From positions 1-10,525 of the forward strand of contig JAISYY010000185.1 in NCBI GenBank assembly GCA_031269635.1: DNA of 10,525 bases, read 5' to 3'. The position numbers were made by a program, and so were the translations under genes. The notes under the pieces were generated by a model. That model did no database searches. It saw only the letters and a list, made by a program, of their open reading frames with translations, and was not told where the DNA came from. Positions 1 through 9,100 of the stretch are shown here, piece by piece (the stretch's first letter is position 1; every line of letters begins with the position of its first letter). Source of the DNA: Tannerella sp. (GTDB lineage: Bacteria; Bacteroidota; Bacteroidia; Bacteroidales; Tannerellaceae).

Positions 1-37
1 TTCAAATTATAAAGATAGGTTTTACGTAACAACATTT

Positions 38-1159
38 TTAACAACCGTGAAGACTTTCCGGTGCGGCAGAATCCAAGCGCCCGCCGATATCCGGGTTTTC
101 CGGGCTGTTTCCGAAATAGAGCGTTTGGGTTGGGAATGCAAAATCCAATCCGGCCTGCGTAAAAGCATTGAGGATTTCAAAATTGACTTTTGATTTCGTT
201 TCCAGGTTATCGGCCTGTTTGCGGATGAAATAAATGAACCGGATGATTAGTGCCGAATCTCCAAATTCATGGAAAACGGCGACTAAATCCCGCTCCTTTA
301 CGCCGGGAATCCTACCGGGCATGCCTTTCAGGATATTTATCGCTTCCTGCATCTTTTCCGGCGCAGTATCATACGTCAGGCCGATGTCCATTACGATACG
401 GCGTCCCGGCTCGGAAGATATGTTTGTAATCAGGGCGTCGGTCAGCTTATAATTGGGGATTGTCACCAGCCGTTTATCATACGTGAGGAGCCGCGTGCTT
501 CTCAAGCCGATATCGACAACGGTGCCTTCGACAGAATCAAATTTTATCAGATCGCCTATCCGGAAAGTATGATCGGTAAAAATGGTTATCCCTCCGAAAA
601 TATTTTTGATCGTGTCCTGGGCTGCCAGCGCAAAGGCTATACCGCCGATACCCAGCGTACCGATCAGCGTCGTAATCGTTATGCCGATGTTATGAAACGC
701 CGTTACAATACCGGTAAACCATACGATAATAAGTACGCCCCGCTTTATCAGCGGAAGAAGTTTGGCGTCAATACCGAACCGGCCTTCTTCGGTTTTGCCG
801 TTCCTGCCGGCAATGTTTTCCTCTATCAGGGACGAAATGAAACGTGCAAAAAACCACGTTATATTCAGTACGACCAGCAGTTCGTATGATTTTTTAATCA
901 TGCCGAAAACCGCGGGATCCATCTCAAGGCGGCCCAGCGCTATCCATATCGCCAACAAGACAATGCCCATTAATATCGGCTTCTCGACAGCGTTGAAAAA
1001 GATGTCGTCAATCCGGGTTGCACTTTTCACCGTAATTTTCCGGATGACTTTACGGTTCAGAAGAATGACGAACTTGTTTATTAAAAGTGCGCCGAGAATG
1101 ATAAGAATCGAAATGCCCCAGTCCTGGAGGCTGTTTCCATAATATACTTTGTCCAGCAT
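38..1159 (-). CDS. MscS-family mechanosensitive ion channel
   Basis: This 373-residue protein is a small-conductance mechanosensitive channel of the inner membrane, which opens under membrane tension to release solutes during hypo-osmotic shock. Hydrophobic segments are visible at about residues 14-34, 61-78, 92-112 and 141-181. The last holds the Gly/Ala-rich pore-lining helix (around 163-182, with LGIGGIAFALAAQ). It is followed by the MscS beta domain at about 190-245 (FRIGDLIKF at 199-207, EGTVVDIGLRST at 211-222, TIPN at 233-236) and a C-terminal alpha/beta vestibule domain to about 365. It has more N-terminal membrane segments than E. coli MscS (three), so it belongs with the mid-sized MscS-like channels, and I give no specific symbol. 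The ATG at 1159 lies 24 bp after the fhs stop with no visible promoter between, so it is probably the second gene of an fhs-mscS transcript. The family call is firm; conductance and gating signals cannot be read from sequence. Confidence 0.93.
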   Translation of the reverse strand: MLDKVYYGNSLQDWGISILIILGALLINKFVILLNRKVIRKITVKSATRIDDIFFNAVEKPILMGIVLLAIWIALGRLEMDPAVFGMIKKSYELLVVLNITWFFARFISSLIEENIAGRNGKTEEGRFGIDAKLLPLIKRGVLIIVWFTGIVTAFHNIGITITTLIGTLGIGGIAFALAAQDTIKNIFGGITIFTDHTFRIGDLIKFDSVEGTVVDIGLRSTRLLTYDKRLVTIPNYKLTDALITNISSEPGRRIVMDIGLTYDTAPEKMQEAINILKGMPGRIPGVKERDLVAVFHEFGDSALIIRFIYFIRKQADNLETKSKVNFEILNAFTQAGLDFAFPTQTLYFGNSPENPDIGGRLDSAAPESLHGC

Positions 1160-1183
1160 AACAGTTGAATTTAAATGAATATT

Positions 1184-2857
1184 TCAAAACAATCCCGTAA
1201 TATTACCTTCGTCGTCGATGTCAATACGTTCGGATGCCGGTTCTTCGGGCAGTCCGGGCATACGCATGATGTCGCCGGTAATCGGGATGAGGAATCCGGC
1301 GCCGGCAGCTATTTCTATCTCCCTGACCGTGATGATGAAATCTTTGGGACGTCCCAGCAGTTCCGGGTTGTCGGAAAGGGATTTCTGCGTCTTAGCCATG
1401 CAGACAGCCAGGTTTTCCAGCCCCAGGTCATATACCCTGCGCAGCCCCGCTTTCGCTTTAGCCGTGTAATCAACCGCCTCCGCTCCGTAAATCTTACGCG
1501 CGATTGTTTCGATCTTACCTTCGACGCTGTCGTCAAGTTCATACAAAGGTTTAAACCCGGAATTACAGGCCGCCGCCTTTTCAACGACCATTTCGGCAAG
1601 CTCCACAGCGCCTGCCCCGCCCTGTCCCCAAACATCCGTGATAGCAGCCGGGACGCCTGCGCTCCGGCAATATTCGCTGATGAAATCAAGTTCCCCGGGC
1701 GAATCGGAGGCGAACCGGTTAATGGCTACAACGGGCGCAAGATTAAACAGGCGGATGTTCTCTATATGCTTCTGAAGATTGACAATTCCCTTCCTGAGGG
1801 CGTCCAGGCTGGGCGTTTTCAACTCTTTGAGCGACATTCCGCCGTGATATTTCAAGGCGCGTACCGTTGCGACAAGCACAACCGCATTCGGCGCAAGACC
1901 GGCGATACGGCATTTGATGTCAAGGAACTTTTCCGCGCCCAGGTCAAATCCGAAACCGGCTTCGGTAACCGTATATTCACTCAAGGCGAGGGACGTCTTG
2001 GTGGCAATAACCGTGTTCGTACCCTGAGCGATATTGGCAAACGGTCCCCCGTGCACGAATGCGGGCGTACCCTCCATCGTCTGGACAAGATTAGGTTTGA
2101 CCGCATCTTTCAGCAAAACGGCCATTGCACCGTGCGCATGAAGGTCACGGGCATAAACCGGCTTTTTATCGAAGGTATATCCGATAAAAATATTCCCCAG
2201 GCGTTTTTTCAAATCCCGTATATCATCCGACAGGCAAAGAATCGCCATCACCTCCGATGCCGCCGTAATATCAAAGCCCGTTTCCCTCGGGACGCCGGAC
2301 GCTGTTCCGCCCAGACCGACCACAATTTTCCTCAACGAACGATCGTTCATATCCATCACCCGTTTCCAGGAGATCGTCCGCGGATCCAGGTTTAACGAAC
2401 GGCTCCTGCTCTGGATATTGTTATCAATCAAAGCAGCCAGGAGGTTATGCGCCTTTTCGATCGCCGAAAAGTCCCCCGTAAAATGCAGATTAATATCATC
2501 CATTGGAAGCACCTGCGAGTAGCCGCCGCCCGTAGCCCCGCCCTTAATACCGAAAACAGGCCCCAGCGACGGCTCGCGCAACACGACCGTCGACTGCTTC
2601 TTTATTTTATTCAGTGCCTGCGACAGGCCGATCGAGACCGTCGTTTTCCCTTCGCCCGCAGGCGTCGGAGAAATGGCAGAGACAAGTATAAGTTTCGGGT
2701 TTTCATATCTCGGCTTACCCGATTTGTACGACAGGGGCACCTTCGCCTTGTACTTCCCGTACAGTTCCAGCTCTCCGGCATCAATCCCCAAGTCCGCAGC
2801 CACATCCGTAACAGGCCGCATTTTTATTGCTTTTGCAATTTCCATATCTGTTTGCAT
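1184..2857 (-). CDS. fhs: formate--tetrahydrofolate ligase (10-formyl-THF synthetase)
   Basis: This enzyme (EC 6.3.4.3) uses ATP to join formate to tetrahydrofolate, giving 10-formyl-THF for purine and formyl-methionine synthesis and for one-carbon exchange in the cytoplasm. The 557 residues match the usual full length of about 556. The P-loop TPAGEGKTT sits at residues 65-73. LREPSLGP (93-100) follows, with Arg94 in the position expected for the formyl-phosphate-binding arginine. Both family signatures are present: GIKGGATGGGY at 103-113 and VATVRALKYHGG at 329-340. The start MQTDMEIAKA fits the family N-terminus; a second Met at residue 5 is possible but would trim conserved sequence. No frameshift or missing motif is seen. 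The mscS-type gene follows after 24 bp on the same strand. A candidate promoter and a palindrome lie in the 322 bp upstream gap. Confidence 0.98.
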   Translation of the reverse strand: MQTDMEIAKAIKMRPVTDVAADLGIDAGELELYGKYKAKVPLSYKSGKPRYENPKLILVSAISPTPAGEGKTTVSIGLSQALNKIKKQSTVVLREPSLGPVFGIKGGATGGGYSQVLPMDDINLHFTGDFSAIEKAHNLLAALIDNNIQSRSRSLNLDPRTISWKRVMDMNDRSLRKIVVGLGGTASGVPRETGFDITAASEVMAILCLSDDIRDLKKRLGNIFIGYTFDKKPVYARDLHAHGAMAVLLKDAVKPNLVQTMEGTPAFVHGGPFANIAQGTNTVIATKTSLALSEYTVTEAGFGFDLGAEKFLDIKCRIAGLAPNAVVLVATVRALKYHGGMSLKELKTPSLDALRKGIVNLQKHIENIRLFNLAPVVAINRFASDSPGELDFISEYCRSAGVPAAITDVWGQGGAGAVELAEMVVEKAAACNSGFKPLYELDDSVEGKIETIARKIYGAEAVDYTAKAKAGLRRVYDLGLENLAVCMAKTQKSLSDNPELLGRPKDFIITVREIEIAAGAGFLIPITGDIMRMPGLPEEPASERIDIDDEGNITGLF

Positions 2858-3003
2858 ATACGCATCATAAATTTAAAATTCGCCTGCAAGTTTACGGAAA
2901 ATAAATCAAATATCTCCCATTTTCAACCCGGAATTATTTATATATACGTTTATCCGGGCATTTGACTGCGCCGGTTTTCAATTCAAATTGCCGCATTTCC
3001 GGA

Positions 3004-3037
3004 TGTCCCCCGGACATTGCCGGCAATGTCCGGGACA
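3004..3037. repeat. perfect 26 bp palindrome within a longer inverted repeat
   Basis: Bases 3009-3034 form a perfect palindrome with arms CCCGGACATTGCC and GGCAATGTCCGGG and no spacer. Beyond a two-base C bulge on the left side, the pairing resumes with TGTCCC (3004-3009) against GGGACA (3032-3037). The transcript could fold into a very stable hairpin with a small loop. It lies about 140 bp past the stop of the macroglobulin gene and about 150 bp before the fhs start. No T-run follows on either strand, so a standard intrinsic terminator is not well supported. An operator or leader hairpin for fhs, or a processing/termination structure for the macroglobulin mRNA, are the alternatives. Confidence 0.85.
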
Positions 3038-3043
3038 AAAATA
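3036..3043 (-). promoter_or_regulatory. candidate Bacteroidota -7 box for fhs-mscS
   Basis: On the minus strand this reads TATTTTTG, an exact fit to the TAnnTTTG -7 consensus of Bacteroidota. The -33 side is weak: CTTG at 3066-3069 with a spacing of 22, against the usual TTTG at about 19-21. Transcription would begin inside the adjoining palindrome and leave an fhs leader of roughly 170 nt. AT-rich sequence yields such boxes by chance, so this is tentative. The box at 2887-2894 (TAAACTTG, one mismatch) is an alternative nearer the gene. Confidence 0.35.
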
Positions 3044-3179
3044 TACCGGGTGGGAAAGGCTACTGCAAGTTGTTTCCGGTTTTAACGTAGTGTAGAGCGT
3101 CGCGCTGAACCGAAGGGAGACAGGCAGCCGGAAGATGTTCCAAAGAAGACCGACCGGCAAGAAAGAACTTCTTCCACAT

Positions 3180-6100
3180 TCAGTCGACCGTTATGCGCAG
3201 ACCTTCGCTGTGCGAGCTGTATTCGGGAGCGTACATGCACTGGATGGCTGTTATGCCGTTCGAGAAATCGCCGGCGTGCGATACGCGCAGGTCGTATTCA
3301 AAGACATAGACGCCTTTGGGCAAGCTGTGGATGAAGAAGTTTACGGAGACGTCCCTGATGCTTTCGTAATACCACAGCCCGTCCCGGTAGCGATTGCCGG
3401 AAAGGACGCTTACGGGTTCAAAGCCCGAAGCGTGCATGTCTTTCAGGTGAACGTATTCGTAGTCGCGGCCGGCACGCAGTTCCATCCTTACGCGGACGAG
3501 GTCGCCGACGTGCAGCCGGTTGCCTTCGTTTATGGGTTGCAGCGTTTCGCCTTTACCGGTGAGCGTCCGCAGGAAGAGTTGCCTGTTCATTTTCAGGTCC
3601 GTTTCCGCCGTCGTAATACGGTCAATCTGCTCAAAATACTGCCAGTAGAGGCTTCCCCATGCAATGCCTTTCCGATTCGGGTTTTTCACCTTCAGGAGAC
3701 CCATTTGAGGAGTAATAGCGGCGGCGTGCCAGCTTGTTTTCACGTAACCTGTTCCCGGTTCGGGGCGGATGTCGTCGCGGGCTACCGCTGCGAGCGGCTT
3801 GCGGGCTATTTCGATGTCCGGCGTTTTCGATTCGTCCGGCAGGTTGCCGCCGCCGGTGGCCAGCAGTGCATAAATCGCTCCGGCGGTTGCTTTCGTCGTC
3901 TTCCAGTCGTTCGCCTGCCTGTTGCGGAGCAGCCATATTTTCATTTCCTCCACCGCCGAACTGTCCGCCGGTGCGACTTCATGGAATGTTTCGATGAGCA
4001 GCGCCTGCGTTTCAACCGGCGCCTGATGCCAGAAACGCCCGGCGACGTTGTCTTTCCAGTACATGCCGAGTTCTTCGGACTGCTGCGCATATTCCCCAAG
4101 CGACCGGACGATTGCCTGCGCATTTTCCGTCCGGCCGTTCCGGTGCAGGACGAGTGCGGCAAGCGCTTTGTCATGCGTAGAGAACTCTTTCCAAAAGCGT
4201 CCGGCCTGCGCCAGGTAGAAGTCAAACGCTTCCCTTTGATCCCCGCCGGCGGGCCGGTGTCCGCTGAAACTGCAGGCATAGAGGTAATGCAGGTGGATAG
4301 CGGTGATATGCCGTTTGTCCATATCCGTTTCCCGGCCGGGCAACTTTTTGTAATCATCCGCTATTTTGCGGTCAAGGAACGACAGCGCACGCTGTACGAT
4401 CTGACCGGCGGCGGCGACATGCGGCGCAGGGGCTTCATGCCCGTTTTGCGGCGGGACGGCAACAGGCGTGCCGTATATTGCATCCAGTTTTGCAAGATGA
4501 GCCAGGCCCGTCACGATATGCTGCGTAATGTAGCGGTCGGAAGGCAGCCCGTCGAACCAGGGGAAGCCGCCGTCGGGGTTTTGCGCGTCCTTTAGCTTGT
4601 TGAACGTGCGGTTCATCTCATCGCGCATACGGTTGAGGTCGAACAGGAGGGCGATTCGTTTCCTCCGTTCCGTTTCGCTGTCCGCCTGCATCAGCCAGGG
4701 CGTTTCTTCGAGTACGACCTGCTTCAACTCCCGGTTTTTCTCTAAGTTCGAGGCCAGCGCCTCGCTGCCGAACGTTTTCCAGAGGTCAAAGATCTGTTTG
4801 ATGCGGGGCGTCCGGTCTATAATTGCAGTGGCGAGCGCGTTTGCGTAATAGCGCGAAAAAGTCTGTTCGGCACATTCGTAAGGGTATTCCATGATGTACG
4901 GCAAAGATTGCACGGCATACCAGGCGGGAGCGGAAGTGAACTCCAGCGTCAGGCTGTGGTTGCGCAGCGTAGGTGAGTTGCCGTTAACAAGCTTGTCGAA
5001 CGAAAACTCCTTCTCCCTGCCCGCACGGATGCTGAACGGGAGCGTTTCGGTGACGAGCATGGAGTTCGTCAGTACGGGGAGCGTCTTTTCCTCCCCGTCG
5101 GTATGCGTACCGGCCTGCGCGGTCAGCCGGTACGTAATCGCCCGTATCCCTTCGGGGATGGCGAGCTTCCACACGAGGGCGGCGCTCCCGCCGGCCTTCA
5201 CGGTGAAGCGCGGCGCCTGTTCCGATCGGAGGATCGCATCCGCGGGCTGCATCGTCAGCGCGTCGTAGAGGCGGAGCAGCGTCCGGCCGTCGAGATCCTG
5301 CAACGTCAGGTTATTCACTTTGGCGGTAAATTCGATCGTGTCGTTCTCGCGGAAGAAACGCGGCGGGTTGGCGCTGACGGCGACCTGTTTCTGTGTAATG
5401 AGTTCGTTTGTGTACGATCCGGCCTTGAGATCCTTCGTATGCGCAAAACTTAAGAGTTTCCAACGTGTGAGGGCTTCGGGCATCGTAAATTCGATGAGCG
5501 TCTCGCCCCGTTCGTTCGTACGCAAGGCGGGATAGAAGAACGCCGTCTCGTTGAAATTCGTGCGCGTGGCCACGCCTGCAAAGGCGTCCGCCGTCCCACC
5601 GCCCGGCTGCTGCGAAGCACCGGCAAGGGCGTTCGCCGGCGGGGCGGCAGGTTCTCCGGCAGGCGCCGCCTCTTTCCGCATGGAACCGAAACCGACGACA
5701 ATGGCCTCATTCAGTGCCTCCGGCGACGGCTCCGCCAGGCGATATACCGCCGCCGCGTCTTCTTCCACCAAGGCCAGTCCCCGGATCCGTATTTCGCCGG
5801 AAGCGCCCGGACCGGCAAAGGCATTGCGATAGGTACGGTCATACCAGTTGATGTCGGTCAGGAAAACCTCCGGTTTAGCCGGCGAAACGGGCGGAGCGCC
5901 ATAAACGGTTTCCGAACGTGCATAGCACTCAATGGCGTTGAGATTCCAGCGGAACAAAGACGTGTTTACGTGCCGGTAATAAATGCCGGAAACATCCGGC
6001 CAGCGGTGCGGAACAAATTCGTCGAGCGAAGCGTCGTAGAGGGATGCGACCACCTCTGCCATTTCGCTTTTACCCTTTTTGTCGCTCACTTTCACCGTCC

Positions 6101-9100
6101 AGGTTTCGTTTTCTCCCGGCAGGAGTTTGTCGCGAAACGTAGCCAGCTTCACGTCCAGCATTTTGTTTGTAAACGGCACCGTCACGGGGACGACCGCCGA
6201 ATATTTCCGGTTATCCCGTATCATGCAGAACTGCACCGCAAAGCCGCCGCTGTACTCCTTCCGGACAGGGCAGGTCACAGACACCGGCGTAGCGCCCGCC
6301 GTGATCCACCAGGCTTTGACAATCCTGTTTTCGTGGATGATTTCACAATAGACGTGGCCTCCCGCTACCAGAAATTCCACGTTCCCGCCCGGCTCGCCTG
6401 CCGCCTTTACCGTCCTTAGCCATTTATCCATATTGCCGATCTCCCCCGCCCTGTCGTCCAAAAGGCAGACATGGTGGATATGATCGACGACAACGCCCTT
6501 CCGGTTGTCCGCCGTAAGTTTTATCCTGTAAAAACCGGGCTGTTTCAATGCCGACAAATCCAGCTTCGTCCGCTCCGCCGTTTCGATCACATAGCGTGCC
6601 ACCGTGCCGGTCTCTTTGAAGTTTTCGGGATTGAGTTCATCGCCATACGCATCCAGCGGGAACTCCCGGCGGAACTCGTCTTCCGGGATAGTATAAACAT
6701 CTATCTTTTCCCCCCTCCAGATACGGTTTCGCAACAGGCCGGGAGGCTGTTTGAGCGATATGATTTCCACCGTTACGGAAGCGGGCGTGAACTCGCCGTT
6801 CAGGTTTGTCGTACGGACCGCGTAACCGTCCGGTTTGCCGGAGGCAAGTTCGTCCGGCAGGTCTGCCGTCACAAGCAAAGGCTTATTCCCGATATACACG
6901 TCGACCGCCGCGCTGCGCGTTTCGCCGTTAACGTCCGTCACGTCGGCCGTCACGGTATAGGTATAAATCTTCCGGTCGTCCCTGATGTCGTCGGCCAGCG
7001 CGTCAAATTCAACGGAGAAATCGCCTTTCCCGTCCGTTTTGAGAACACCCGAAGCGATCTCCCTGTTCTCGCCGCCGAAGGGGGGATGCCATCCGTAATA
7101 GCGATACCGCATGCTCCGGACTACCCTGTAACGGACACCGGCATTGTTTACCGCATACCCGGCCAGCGCCTTCGCGTTTGCCGTCACCGTCACCCGTTCG
7201 TTCAGCGCAAAATTGCCTTTAACGGGATGGAATTTCACTTCAAACGCCGGGCGTTTATATTCTTCCACCCGTATGGAAACGGAACCGGAACCGGAACATT
7301 CGATTCTCATATTCCCGTTGAGCAGTCCCTGCGGAATCGTAAAACTGCCGTTCACGCTGCCGAAATCGTTTGAAGTAAGTTTCTTTTCGGCGATGACCTT
7401 CCTGTTCACATCCAGGAAACGCACGTTTACGTCCTTTCCGCTCTGCACCGTCCGGCCGCCGTCTGCCGCATGGTGCAACAGGATGGCCTTGAAATAAACC
7501 ATCTGTCCCGGCCGGTAGATTGCGCGATCGGTAAACAAAACCGCATGGTCGCCGGCGGTTTCGGGGTAATGCTTCCGGTCATACGACAGCCTGAACAAAA
7601 GCAGCCGCTCATCCCCGTGCACTATCGTACAGTAATCGTCATTCTCCTTCTCCTTCAGGCCGGTTGCGATGCCGTTCTTATCGCTGACACAAGACGTCCG
7701 GACGTTCACGCCGCGATATGCCGTTACTTCAGCTCCGGGGACAGGCTTTCCGCTCTCGCGTTCAGTGACCGCGACGGTGGTGATACCGTCGATCTTGCGG
7801 TCGTAAGCCATTAGCGACGACACCTGTATAAAAGCGGACGTCCGGATATCGCCGGAGGATGACGGCGGGTCTTCCGAACCGGACCACAAAACCAGATAAA
7901 ATCCTTTCTCCAGCGGGTCTATTTTAATCTCCGCCGTACAGTACTGGAAATCCTCCTGTCCGGGAAGTTCGATCCGTTTCCGCACGGGTTCCCTCTCCAG
8001 CGCTTCCACGAAGCCGGGGATGTCCTTCCGGCTATAATGATACGCGATGGCTTCCTGCTCTGATAACCGGTACGTCACCTGATGCAAAACATCTATATTC
8101 CTGAACTTAAGCAACGCCAGGAACGGTTTGCCGGGAAGTTGCGTTTCTTCGACGCGCAGGTTCATTTCCTTTTTCACGATCGTTTCCTTCAAGGCATTTA
8201 CGCGGTCTTCCCACCGGCCGGGATACTCGTTTTCAATCCGCTCGCAGAGACGGAAGGCTTTTGCATAGCCCGGTTTGTTTTCTTCCTGCCTGTCATCCCT
8301 CCATGCCTCGCCCCTTTCCGAATAAAAACCGGCGAGCTGAAGCAAGACCCGCGCATTGTGGTCATACGCCTTATAATCCCGGCTCATGCGGGTGAGCGCT
8401 TCTTCATACATCCGTTCGTTATCGGCATAACGTCCCTGCTCTTTCAGGAAAGAAAGGCGGCGCAGGTCGACGTCTATCAGCGCCGCCACGTCTTCGTTCG
8501 CGTTGTCGGCCGACGCTGCATAACCGGATTTTTCAAGATGAAAGCGCAGCAATTCCCGGTATATTTTCAGCGACAGATACGGGGGCGAAAGCGAATCCGC
8601 GCTTTGGATGTCCGTCGCGGTAAACTCCCGTGCGCCGGCAAAATAACGGGGATCATTGACGACGAAAACCTGCTGCGGCAAAGAGTAAACATTGAAGGTC
8701 GATGCAAAACAGGCGAGCGCCCTTTTCGCCAGCACATCATAGAGCGACGGCTGGTAAACGGGGTCGTAGCCTTCGAGCAGGATGTCGTTGTAATTACCGA
8801 CCGGCTCGTTTTGCAGCGTCTTGATGTCCTGCAAGGACAGGTCGTAATATTTCACGGTCTCCTCCGTCAGGCGGCGCGTATCCCAGGTATGAATATCGTC
8901 CGGGTCGTCCGCCGCGTTCGTCCGCCGGTTGATGCGCCATACGTTCCGGTCGTAATAATCTTCGTACATCTGCCCGATGATCGAATACACGACGGATTTG
9001 GCCGGTTGCGGCAATGCCTCGGCTTCGCGCTTGAGCGTGTCGAAAATCAGGTTTGCGCCTTCGTCATTTTCCATGGTGAGGCCGATGCCGTTTATACGGA

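Larger units (their letters stand above)
2858..3179. other. 322 bp non-coding gap between the macroglobulin gene and fhs
   Basis: No credible gene is seen here; the short plus-strand reading frames are continuations of antisense frames from the flanking genes. The right part (about 3061-3179) is the 3' trailer of the macroglobulin gene, without a clear hairpin plus T-run. The middle holds a perfect palindrome (3009-3034) and a minus-strand TATTTTTG box (3036-3043). The left part (2858-2960) is AT-rich and is the likely fhs leader. It contains a weak CCCGGA/TCCGGG stem (2927-2932 with 2953-2958, 20-nt loop) and a second, poorer -7-like box reading TAAACTTG on the minus strand (2887-2894). I recognise no known riboswitch. 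Confidence 0.6.

Noticed and set aside
808..818. GCCGGCAATGT in the channel gene, matching half of the palindrome upstream of fhs
   Set aside because: An 11 bp match lying in conserved coding sequence without the mirrored arm is most likely chance.
1175..2395. 406-codon plus-strand open frame opposite fhs
   Set aside because: It covers the P-loop enzyme's strongly conserved region in antisense; the peptide resembles no family I know and has no promoter or start context.
2927..2958. CCCGGA/TCCGGG stem as an fhs riboswitch or terminator
   Set aside because: Only six base pairs with a 20-nt A/T loop, no T-run, and no resemblance to the tetrahydrofolate riboswitch that I can recognise.
3135..4595. 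486-codon plus-strand open frame opposite the macroglobulin gene
   Set aside because: It is antisense to conserved macroglobulin sequence, its translation is rich in Arg, Phe and Val with no recognisable domain, and several similar frames (for example 6471-7373 and 8082-9371) lie opposite the same gene, as expected of a moderately GC-rich coding strand.
7278..7300. Tandem GGAACC repeats
   Set aside because: They encode a short Gly-Ser stretch within a beta domain of the macroglobulin and need no other explanation.
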